Shown one piece after another: positions 18,922-26,619 of a stretch of DNA of 64,000 bases. Origin of the DNA: Janthinobacterium sp. J1-1 (GTDB taxonomy: Bacteria > Pseudomonadota > Gammaproteobacteria > Burkholderiales > Burkholderiaceae_D); contig NZ_CP132339.1 of assembly GCF_030944405.1 (NCBI RefSeq), positions 2,666,001 to 2,730,000 of the forward strand, in the 5' to 3' direction. The first letter of the stretch is position 1. Every line of letters begins with the position of its first letter. The translations under genes and the position numbers were made by a program. The notes below the pieces were generated by a model that saw nothing but the letters and a program-made list of their open reading frames with translations, made no database searches and was not told the origin of the DNA.

Positions 18922-18978
18922 TCAGATATTTTTTCCATCGCAAAATTTTTCAATTTTGGTTTGACTTAATTCAGTCAT
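18922..18978 (-). pseudogene. Decayed double-glycine peptide cassette
   Basis: The frame reads MTELSQTKIEKFCDGKNI and then TGA. It lines up with the intact peptides (M-x-E-L-x4-I-E-x3-G-x-N-x), but GG has become DGK and the core is lost; out-of-stop codons continue with E-S, echoing PES. It lies between peptides 4 and 5 with similar spacing. Confidence 0.5.
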
Positions 18979-19027
18979 GGCTTCTGCCAAAAATTAAAAT
19001 TTATGATGGTTCTCGATGACCATGCAA

Positions 19028-19114
19028 TCACGGCCTTACTTTGCCACCAACTGAAGCCTCCGGATAGTTTCCGCCTGATACTTCTTCTATTTCTTTGAGA
19101 TCTAATTCTTTCAT
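19028..19114 (-). CDS. Double-glycine-leader peptide 5 (28 residues)
   Basis: Leader MKELDLKEIEEVSGG, core NYPEASVGG, tail KVRP. Lys at position 2, as in the IS-interrupted peptide at 20604. An AAAGAAAAA stretch precedes the ATG. Confidence 0.8.
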   Translation of the reverse strand: MKELDLKEIEEVSGGNYPEASVGGKVRP

Positions 19115-19237
19115 ATTGTTTTTCTTTCTTTTGAATTTTGTGAGATAAAAATCAGGTCGACTATGTTTATATGTTTCAGTTTTTATTATTATTTTCTATT
19201 GAAATAATAATTTTATTTTTTTGTTATCTCTTGGATT

Positions 19238-19327
19238 TTATCTCGGACCAGTATCACCACCAACTGAGCTCTCAGGCATGTTGCCGCCGGATACTTCGTC
19301 AACTTCATTTAAATTTAATTCTTCCAT
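19238..19327 (-). CDS. Double-glycine-leader peptide 6 (29 residues)
   Basis: Leader MEELNLNEVDEVSGG, core NMPESSVGG, tail DTGPR. The gene sits in AT-rich sequence between peptides 5 and 7, spaced 123 and 89 bases from them. Confidence 0.8.
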   Translation of the reverse strand: MEELNLNEVDEVSGGNMPESSVGGDTGPR

Positions 19328-19416
19328 TCGATTGATTCTATCTTGAGATTGAGGTGCTGAGAGAATAATTTAACTGAAAATTTTGACTGCTGCCTGGAAT
19401 GGAGTTAATGTTTTAA

Positions 19417-19506
19417 TTAACCCATGCCCCAAGCATCGCCAACCGAGCTTTCAGGAATATTTCCACCTGATATTTCTTCTAAATCATTATCATCTAATTC
19501 TTGCAT
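19417..19506 (-). CDS. Double-glycine-leader peptide 7 (29 residues)
   Basis: Leader MQELDDNDLEEISGG, then NIPESSVGDAWGMG. It lacks the second GG; its W-G-x-G tail pairs it with peptide 1 beyond the exporter. The ATG lies 38 bases from the left end of the second IS630 element. Confidence 0.78.
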   Translation of the reverse strand: MQELDDNDLEEISGGNIPESSVGDAWGMG

Positions 19507-19543
19507 TTTTGAAAAATTTGAAAATGTGGTATATGTTGGACTA

Positions 19544-20608
19544 AGTAATTCGTCAATTTTTGCTGTCAAAGCCTAATAGGTAACGACGCAGGAGTTGATG
19601 TGATGAAACTACTGATACTACAACCGGCTGAACAGCAAACATTGCGCGACATGGGTGTTTTTCATCAGCATCCACGTGTCCGGATACGTGCCCAAGCGAT
19701 CGTTCGATTGAGTCAGGGACTGACTTTGCAGCAAACCGCGAACGAATTCCATGTCCATCTGAACAGCATTGAAGCATGGCGGCAACGCTGGAACAAGCAA
19801 GGCCTGATGGGTCTTTATGAAGGCCATCATACCGGGCGCAAACGCAAGTGGACGGCCGAACAGCAAGAGACACTGCGCGCATTGGCGCAAGCCGATGGGG
19901 GCAGCGCCAACAGCCTGCTACGGACTCTGGCGCAAACGGAAGGCTTGCCAGTCATCAGCCAGGAAACGGCAAGGCGATATCTGCATGAGATGCAGTTCAG
20001 CTACAAGCGCTACCGTTACAGTTTAAAAAAAAGCATCCGCCTGAAGCTTTCGGCAAGTCCGCACGGATAATCGGCGAGTTGGATTACTTGGCACGCGCCG
20101 GGCGGTGTGAACTGCTGTTTTATGACGAATCCGGTTTCAGCCCGAATCCGCCGATTCAGTCCGGTTGGTCGCCGATTGGGCAGACGCGTGGCGTGGAACC
20201 GCTATCGCATGGCGAGCGCGTGAATGTTCTGGGTGCGCTCAGCCATGACCACAAGCTGCACTGGCGAACGCAACGTCGGCCGACAGTACGCGACGACGTG
20301 ATCGCTTTTTTCGACGAGCTCGCGGCACAAAAACATACCGTGCCGCGCATTGTCGTACTGGACAATGCGTCATTTCACAGGGGGTCGCAGATTGAGAAAT
20401 GCCGACGAAAATGGATGGCACAGGGACTGTTTCTGTATTACTTGCCGCCTTACAGCCCGGAACTGAATCGCATCGAGATCCTGTGGAAACAGGCCAAGTA
20501 CTTCTGGCGCCGTTTCGCCGGGCTGAAAGGAAGTGAGTTGCTGAGCGAGGTGGAATCCTTGATGAAAGGTTTCGGAACTGCATTCACAATAAATTTCGTC
20601 TGACTACT
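19544..20608 (+). mobile_element. IS630-family element, unbroken copy, 1065 bp
   Basis: Flanked by TA at 19542-19543 and 20609-20610. It is nearly identical to the split copy at 5947-9494 but in the opposite orientation, about 10 kb away. It is inserted in the 3' end of a GG-peptide gene (20604-20687). Confidence 0.95.
19603..20603 (+). CDS. IS630-family transposase, made by -1 frameshift
   Basis: The first frame (to 20070) encodes the helix-turn-helix part; the second, ending at 20603, the DDE domain (LLFYDESGF, VLDNASFH, SPELNRIEILWKQAK). At the run of eight A (20025-20032) the zero frame reads TTA AAA AAA AGC; a -1 slip gives AAG CAT CCG, continuing as KKHPPEAFGK into the catalytic domain. 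Both IS630 copies keep the same run, so this is a conserved programmed shift and not a mutation. ATG 19603 has AGGAG eight bases upstream; GTG at 19600 is an alternative. Confidence 0.88.
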
Positions 20609-20687
20609 TAGTATCGCCGCCCACTGATGCTTCTGGCATATTTCCACCGGAAACTATCTCTACCTCATAAAAATCAAGTTCTTTCAT
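20604..20687 (-). CDS. Double-glycine-leader peptide 8, 3' end replaced by IS630
   Basis: Leader MKELDFYEVEIVSGG, core NMPEASVGG, then D-T-K and TAG. The last codon and the stop (20604-20606) lie in the terminal bases of the IS630 element, so the original tail is lost. The conserved leader and core remain. Confidence 0.7.
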   Translation of the reverse strand: MKELDFYEVEIVSGGNMPEASVGGDTK

Positions 20688-20733
20688 ATTATTCATAAAT
20701 GATTGATTTTTACAAAGTGAATTTATCTAATTG

Positions 20734-21291
20734 TTACATATCAGTGTTGCCGCCTACTGATGCTTCTGGGTCAAAACTAAAAACACGTAATTCTGGCAGA
20801 TCCTGTTCACCTCTGGTAATGCGTACGGTTATGACAAATGCAAGTTCCCAGCGGCCTTTGCTTTGCCCGATATCGAGATTGTGTTTCCATTCCTGACGAA
20901 TACGGCGCAGGTCAGGCATTTCCGGATCTTGTGGCAGTAAGTGCGATTCAAAATCCAGTGGCAGTTGGTATGTTGCACCCACTGATTGCAGAAATGGTGA
21001 CGGCATGGAGTAGCGTGTGGGTAAATCTGGACCAATCTGCGTCAACTGAGGCACGCTGATAAGGCAGCAATCGACGATTTGAAAGCCGGTAAAACCACTT
21101 TCTTTTGAGCCGCAGCAATTAATTTCTAGGTAAACATGCTGACCTTGCTGAAAGTGTACACCTCCCATATAAGGCCCATGGCGAGGATCAGCGCTACCAT
21201 CACAAGAGGTAAAGGCGTAGTCCAGTTCATTGGTAATTTGATCTGCATCGAAGTGAACAGATAATTTCATCCAAGGTTTTTCGTAATTCAT
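20734..21291 (-). CDS. Unknown 185-residue protein ending in the PEASVGG motif
   Basis: No family is recognised. The protein is soluble, with Cys pairs (TSCDG, NCCGS, VDCCL) and beta-rich sequence; no signal peptide. Its last residues are FSFDPEASVGGNTDM: the same PEASVGG core and a short unique tail as the tiny peptides, but without the GG leader before it. The ATG at 21291 is chosen because it lies four bases behind the kinase stop codon with a purine-rich ribosome site; an upstream in-frame ATG (21339) would overlap the kinase gene. Tight spacing shows cotranscription with the kinase; the first peptide gene follows 46 bases later. Confidence 0.75.
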   Translation of the reverse strand: MNYEKPWMKLSVHFDADQITNELDYAFTSCDGSADPRHGPYMGGVHFQQGQHVYLEINCCGSKESGFTGFQIVDCCLISVPQLTQIGPDLPTRYSMPSPFLQSVGATYQLPLDFESHLLPQDPEMPDLRRIRQEWKHNLDIGQSKGRWELAFVITVRITRGEQDLPELRVFSFDPEASVGGNTDM

Positions 21292-21295
21292 CTTT

Positions 21296-23530
21296 CTATT
21301 TTCTTTCGATGTGAGTAAGTAGTTTTTGATAGCGAGCATCTCGCCTCAGTGCCAACAGATCGGGAGTTGCTTCGATCAAATTGATAGGGTAGCCCCGCTC
21401 CAGGGCGTGTGCGAGAGCAGTTATAGCTTCGTTGCGGTTGCCTAGTAATTCATAGGTTAATGCTGCGCGAAAATGAACATCTGGCAAAGTTGGAGCAAGA
21501 TTGATAGCTTGCGCCACGTGCTTTAACGCATCTTCACGCAAGCCAATATACGCAGAATATAATGCCAGACGAGAATGAATGTTAAAGTCATCAGGCATGT
21601 TTTTGAATGCGTATTTGGCAAGCATTATGGCCTGGCGATAAGATTCGCGCGAAAGTTCAATTTGGCCTGGAACCCATCGTTGAGCATCTGCTAGATTTGC
21701 CCAAAGTAAATAATTGTTGGGGCTTCCTTTTTTATCGGAGACTGCATTTTTAAATGATTGAACTGCACCTAAATAGTCTCCGCGATTAAATAGTGCATTG
21801 CCTAAGTTGGTGTAAAGTTCCCAATCTGGATTTATTTGCAATCCTTGTTGTAGAATTTGTAGCGCTTCATCATTGCGATTTAAACGATCGAGTGTGGCAC
21901 TAAGATGGGCATATGCGTTTGCTAATCCTGGTTCTAATTTTACTACCTTTCTAAAAAGCTTTTCTGCCTCAATATAGTTTCCCTGATTATAGTGTATGCG
22001 CGCTAGGAGAGAAATGAACGGACTATTGTCAGGATAAATTTGTAAAGATGCCTCAAGTATGTCTTTTGCTAAATAAAATTTTTGTGCACGATTAAACAGT
22101 CGAGCTTTACCATACAATCCGAGAAAATTGTTTGGTTCTAAATTTAATGCAATAGTCGTTTCTTGTTGAGCTTGATCGTGTTTTCCTTTGTACTCAAGCA
22201 CCCAAGCCTTCGCTACATGCGCCAAGGCTAACTGGTCGTCGGTTATTAATGCTTGCTTCGCTGTAACATCTGCGCGTTGTAACCAGGTGGGATCGCGATC
22301 ACTGCCGAGATAGCGTAATGTGGATACCAGCGAAGTGCCTGCGTTTGCACCTGCATGTTCGGGTTTGTGCTTGAGAATTTTGCTGAAATGTTCCAGCGCC
22401 TGATATTGAGAAATTTGTTGGTCGAATGTACGTAACGCCTTCATCCCCGCAGCCATACTTTCTACCTCGGAATATGGTGCCGGCGCTTTTTTTCCAGTGA
22501 CCAAAGCTGTTACTGCAGGTGCTATATTGGACCATTGCCAAGTGAGTAACAACATCAACACCATAATCCCTGCACCAATTTGCAAACTGCGCTTGCGCGG
22601 TACTAGAACTCGAATTGAAACAGTTGTGGGGGGCACGGTCGGCAATGTGGTTTCAGGTGTCGGAACTGCGGCAGATGCCGATATCAGACCGCTGCGGTGC
22701 GCCGCGATCGCTTCCTTTATCACCCCCATCGTCCTCGGCCGATCCATCGGCTCATGCCCCGTCATCGACCGCACCAGCGCATCGATGGCAGGCGGCACGG
22801 TGTCTGGCAACGCTGGCCAGACCGCATTCGACTGCATATGCGCGGCGGCCAGGGCCAGGCCGTTCAGGTGCGAGAACGGGCGCTGGCCGGCCAGCATTTC
22901 ATACAGCATGGCGCCCAGCGCATAGATGTCGCCGCGCATGTCGGGCAGGCGCCCCATCAGGCGCTCGGGCGCCATGTAGGCAATCGTGCCCTGCAGGTCG
23001 CACAGCAGCGTGGTTTGCGTCGCTTGCGGGTCCAGCTGGCGCGCCAGGCCAAAGTCGAGGATGCGCACCTTGCCGTTTGCTTCCAACATCAAATTCGATG
23101 GTTTCAAGTCGCCATGCACCAGGTCCATGGCGTGCGCTTCGTCCATCGCGTCGGCGATCTGCTGGGCGATGTCGAGCGCGGCGTCGAGCGGCATGGCCGC
23201 TGCGTGCATGACTTGTCCCAGGGTCTGGCCTTCGACCAGTTCCATCACGATGGACTGGCTCTTGCCGTCGCCGTCGATCGAGAAGATGCGCACGAAAGCG
23301 GGGTGGCGCAGGGACGCCGCCAGGCGCGCTTCGTTGAGCAGCTTTTCCGGATGCAGCATGTCGGCATGCTGCTTGAGGCGCTTGAGCGCCACGCTGCGGC
23401 ACAGCTTGGCATCCCACGCTTCGTACACGTGGCCGAAACCGCCTTCGCCCAGCAGCCGGCGCACTTCGTAGTGCGCGCTGAGGGTGTCATCTTGCAGCGC
23501 AGGCTGCAGCACCGGATCGAGCAATTCCAT
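21296..23530 (-). CDS. Membrane-anchored Ser/Thr protein kinase with TPR domain
   Basis: The 744-residue protein has a Hanks-type kinase domain (about 20-285): glycine loop LGEGGFGHVYEA, Lys50 in VALK, catalytic loop VHGDLKPSN (Asp141, HGD in place of HRD), DFG at 159-161 and APE at 187-189. One membrane segment lies at about 335-352. The outer part (about 375-740) is a set of TPR repeats (for example YIEAEKLFRKVVKLEPGLANAYAHL and DYLGAVQSFKNAV). The kinase half is GC-rich, the TPR half AT-rich. It is the first gene of the minus-strand unit that contains the GG peptides and exporter, and is divergent from the T6SS genes. Substrate unknown; peptides, the 185-residue protein or T6SS parts are candidates. 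Confidence 0.9.
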   Translation of the reverse strand: MELLDPVLQPALQDDTLSAHYEVRRLLGEGGFGHVYEAWDAKLCRSVALKRLKQHADMLHPEKLLNEARLAASLRHPAFVRIFSIDGDGKSQSIVMELVEGQTLGQVMHAAAMPLDAALDIAQQIADAMDEAHAMDLVHGDLKPSNLMLEANGKVRILDFGLARQLDPQATQTTLLCDLQGTIAYMAPERLMGRLPDMRGDIYALGAMLYEMLAGQRPFSHLNGLALAAAHMQSNAVWPALPDTVPPAIDALVRSMTGHEPMDRPRTMGVIKEAIAAHRSGLISASAAVPTPETTLPTVPPTTVSIRVLVPRKRSLQIGAGIMVLMLLLTWQWSNIAPAVTALVTGKKAPAPYSEVESMAAGMKALRTFDQQISQYQALEHFSKILKHKPEHAGANAGTSLVSTLRYLGSDRDPTWLQRADVTAKQALITDDQLALAHVAKAWVLEYKGKHDQAQQETTIALNLEPNNFLGLYGKARLFNRAQKFYLAKDILEASLQIYPDNSPFISLLARIHYNQGNYIEAEKLFRKVVKLEPGLANAYAHLSATLDRLNRNDEALQILQQGLQINPDWELYTNLGNALFNRGDYLGAVQSFKNAVSDKKGSPNNYLLWANLADAQRWVPGQIELSRESYRQAIMLAKYAFKNMPDDFNIHSRLALYSAYIGLREDALKHVAQAINLAPTLPDVHFRAALTYELLGNRNEAITALAHALERGYPINLIEATPDLLALRRDARYQKLLTHIERK

Positions 23531-23735
23531 AGGGCGTGATGTGCAGTAAATTGATTTTAAGTAACTTCCTGATTTAAAACGATTGTTTCGAATAAGTCAA
23601 TTCCTATTGATAAAAAATGAAGATGGCTTGCCGTGCAAGATGATGACGTGCGCACCAGAAACTTGTTTAAACGCAACTTTGGGGGCGGCCGCTGCGCCAA
23701 TAATGCAAGGGGAACCTGGCATGGGAAGGGCGGTC

Positions 23736-25583
23736 ATGGACAAGCTGCTGCAGTATTACGAGCGTGAACTGGGTACCCTGGGCGCGCATAACCAGGCGTT
23801 CGCGCGGCGCTATCCGGCGCTGGCCGGCGCGCTCGGCATGGCCGGTGGCGAGCCCGGCGATCCGCACCTGGCGCGCATGCTGCAGTCGTTTGCCATGTTC
23901 AATGCGCGCACGGCCAAGCGGCTCGACGATGCATTCGGCCAATTCAGCGATACCCTGCTGGACGTGAATTTTCCGCATTATCTGCGGCCGTTCCCGTCGT
24001 GCTCGATTGCCCGCGTGGACAGCGATGGCCATGACGATATCGGCCCGCTTGTGATTCCACGCGGCACTGTCATGCATGCGCAGGAACAGCAGGGCGTGGC
24101 TTGCAAGTTCAGCACGGCGTGGGACGTGACGGTCGCGCCGCTGCGCCTGTTTGACGTGCGCTATCAGGCCGTGCTGGCGGCGCCGCCAGCGCTGCGCCTG
24201 GCCAGCGAACTGGGGTCGGCCATCAGCATCGGCATCGAAGCCACCGGCGCGGTGCCCGCCCTGGGCAAGCTGACCCTGCCGTCACTGCGCTTGTTCCTCG
24301 ATGGCGAACCGGCCTTGTGCGCGAGCTTGCGCGATGCCCTGTTTCTGCGCGTGCGCGGCGCCTGCGTCGAGATCGTCGATGGCGCCGGGAAAGGACGCTG
24401 GCTGGCGCTGGAGCAGATTCCGGTCGCGGCGGTGGGCTTTGCACCAGGCGAAGCGTTGATCCCGTTCCAGGCCACTGCGCACCCGGCCTACCGCCTGCTG
24501 ACCGAATACTTTGCCTTTCCCGAGAAATTCAACTTTATCGATATCGGGCTGGCGCCGATCCTTGCGCTGCTGCCGGACGACTGCCGCCGCTGCAGCGTGC
24601 ACTTGCTGCTGGCCGATGTGCATGCCGACTCCGCTATCGCGCGCATCCTGCGGCCATTATCAAAGCGCAACCTGCTGACCGGCTGCACGCCGGTCGTCAA
24701 TCTGTTTGCCCAGGCGGCCAATCCGCTGCGCCTGACGCACACCAGCGCCGACTATCCGCTGCTGCCGTCCGTGCGGCAGGCGCATGGCCATGACATCTAC
24801 AGCGTCGACAGCGTGCGCGTGTTCGGTGGCAGCGGGCAGGGTGCGGCGCCAGACACTTATTTCCCTTTGTATTCGATGCGCCACGGCGAGGCCGGCGGGC
24901 GGCGGGGCCGCTACTGGCTGACGCGGCGCGACGAGGTCATGGCGCTGAGCCATCCCGGCTACGAAATGCGCATCGCCTTTGTCGACAGTGCCATGGTGCC
25001 GCTGCACGACAGCACGCAGACGGTGTCGATCAATCTCACCTGCAGCAACCGCGACTGGCCGACCCGCCTGGCCTATGGCGCGCCGGGTGGCGACCTGCGC
25101 CACGAAGGGCCAGCCAGCAGCCTGCCGGTACGCCTGTTGCGCAAGCCCGGCGCGCCTTGCCGCTTTGCCTCGGGCGCGCCGGCCCACTGGCGGCTGATTG
25201 CCCAGCTGTCGCTGAACCACCAGTCGCTGGGCCAGCAGGGTTTGCCGGTTTTCAAGCAAATCCTGGAGCTGTACAACTTGCCGGGTTCTATCAGCGCCGC
25301 GCGCCAGATCGCCGGCATCACCGGCTTGCGCCAGCGTCCCGCCAGCACCTGGCTGGCCGACGAGGCGGGCGGCAGCCTGGTGTTCGGCATCGAGGTCGTG
25401 CTGACGGTGGACGAGGACGCTTTTGCCGGCAGCGGCCTGCATGCGTTCGCGCAAGTGATCGAACATTTTCTCGGGCTATATGTTCACCTTGCCAGCTATA
25501 CCCGATTGATCGTCCTGTCGCACCAGAGCGGAAAGGAGTTGCTATGTTGCCTGCCCCGCAATGGAAGCCAGACCCTGGTGTGA
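23736..25583 (+). CDS. tssF: Type VI secretion baseplate subunit TssF
   Basis: TssF (ImpG/VasA family) forms the baseplate wedge with TssG, TssE and TssK. The 615-residue product starts MDKLLQYYERELGTLG and has family blocks such as RRYPALAGAL, DDTLLDVNFPHYLRPFPS-like sequence, and SNRDWPTRLAYGAPGGDL. ATG 23736 is chosen: it has GGAAGGGCGG upstream and matches the usual N-terminus, whereas upstream starts add an unconserved leader. Overlaps tssG by 40 bases, so translation is likely coupled. No sheath, tube or membrane-complex genes are in this window. Confidence 0.95.
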   Translation: MDKLLQYYERELGTLGAHNQAFARRYPALAGALGMAGGEPGDPHLARMLQSFAMFNARTAKRLDDAFGQFSDTLLDVNFPHYLRPFPSCSIARVDSDGHDDIGPLVIPRGTVMHAQEQQGVACKFSTAWDVTVAPLRLFDVRYQAVLAAPPALRLASELGSAISIGIEATGAVPALGKLTLPSLRLFLDGEPALCASLRDALFLRVRGACVEIVDGAGKGRWLALEQIPVAAVGFAPGEALIPFQATAHPAYRLLTEYFAFPEKFNFIDIGLAPILALLPDDCRRCSVHLLLADVHADSAIARILRPLSKRNLLTGCTPVVNLFAQAANPLRLTHTSADYPLLPSVRQAHGHDIYSVDSVRVFGGSGQGAAPDTYFPLYSMRHGEAGGRRGRYWLTRRDEVMALSHPGYEMRIAFVDSAMVPLHDSTQTVSINLTCSNRDWPTRLAYGAPGGDLRHEGPASSLPVRLLRKPGAPCRFASGAPAHWRLIAQLSLNHQSLGQQGLPVFKQILELYNLPGSISAARQIAGITGLRQRPASTWLADEAGGSLVFGIEVVLTVDEDAFAGSGLHAFAQVIEHFLGLYVHLASYTRLIVLSHQSGKELLCCLPRNGSQTLV

Positions 25584-26584
25584 ACCCTGACGTTATCCCT
25601 GATTTGATCGCACAACTGCTGGCGCGGCCCGGGCGCTTCGATTTTTTCCAGGCGCTGCGCCTGCTGGCGGCCTGGCTGGCGCAGCAGGGCCTGGAAGCGG
25701 ACCGGGTATTCGAGCAGGGCCTGCACCTGCACGGCAGCGCCAGCCTGGCGTTTGCGCCTGGCCAGATCGAACACTGCTGGGCCGATGACGAGGGCCGGTT
25801 GCATGTGCGCGCGGCCATGATCGGTTTTCTGGGCCTGCACGGCAACTTGCCGCTGCACTACACCGATACCATCGACCGGCATGAACGCGACACGGGCGAC
25901 GGCGGCCCGCGCGCCTGGCTCGATGGCTTGTCACAGCGTGCGCTGAGCTTGTTTTACCAAGCCTGGGCCCGCTACCGCATCGAATGTCAGGGCGACGCCG
26001 ATGGCGGCGACTTCCTGCCGTTGCAACTGGCGCTGGCCGGCGTCGCTCCCGGTGCCTTGGCGCAACAGTCCGATAGTTTGCCCGCGCACGTGATTGCCCA
26101 TTACGCGGCTTTGCTGCGCCACCGGCCGGCCACGGCCGAAGTGATGCAGGCGGTACTGGCCGAGTATTTCGGCGTGGACGTACGGTTGCAGCGTTTTATC
26201 GCTGCCTGGGTGACCCGCGCGCCGCACGAGCATACGCGGCTGGCGGGCAGCAACGCCGTACTGGGCGGCGGCGCCATGCTGGGCGAGCGCTGCCGGCGCG
26301 CCGATCTGCGCCTGCGCCTGGTATTCGGACCCTTGTCGCGCGAGCAATATGACGACTTCCTGCCGGGCCGGCCGGGCGCGCTTGTCCTGCGCCAGATGCT
26401 GGCGCTGTTCGGCTTGCCGTGCGTCAGCTTCGAGGTGCGGCTGGTGCTGCGCCGCGACGCCGTGCGCGGTTGTGCGCTAGGCGATGGCGCCTGCCTGGGC
26501 CAGCATGCCTTTCTGCTGACCGAACCGCCACAGGCCGACCGCGACGACATGCATTACGAGCTGCGTTTTGATGGTTCCGCCTGA
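25544..26584 (+). CDS. tssG: Type VI secretion baseplate subunit TssG
   Basis: TssG (ImpH/VasB) is the TssF partner in the baseplate. The 346-residue product has the family start region LLARPGRFDFFQALRLL, then FLGLHGNLPLHYTDTI and the C-terminal DFLPGRPGALVLRQML. ATG 25544 has GAAAGGAG just upstream. It begins inside the tail of tssF and ends 35 bases before the chosen vgrG start. Confidence 0.95.
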   Translation: MLPAPQWKPDPGVNPDVIPDLIAQLLARPGRFDFFQALRLLAAWLAQQGLEADRVFEQGLHLHGSASLAFAPGQIEHCWADDEGRLHVRAAMIGFLGLHGNLPLHYTDTIDRHERDTGDGGPRAWLDGLSQRALSLFYQAWARYRIECQGDADGGDFLPLQLALAGVAPGALAQQSDSLPAHVIAHYAALLRHRPATAEVMQAVLAEYFGVDVRLQRFIAAWVTRAPHEHTRLAGSNAVLGGGAMLGERCRRADLRLRLVFGPLSREQYDDFLPGRPGALVLRQMLALFGLPCVSFEVRLVLRRDAVRGCALGDGACLGQHAFLLTEPPQADRDDMHYELRFDGSA

Positions 26585-26619
26585 GATGGCAAATCTTGAC
26601 CATGATGGGAGGGCATGCC

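Noticed and set aside
19600..20070. First IS630 frame considered as a separate protein from a frameshifted pseudogene
   Set aside because: Both IS630 copies share the same A8 run and frame change, which points to programmed frameshifting.
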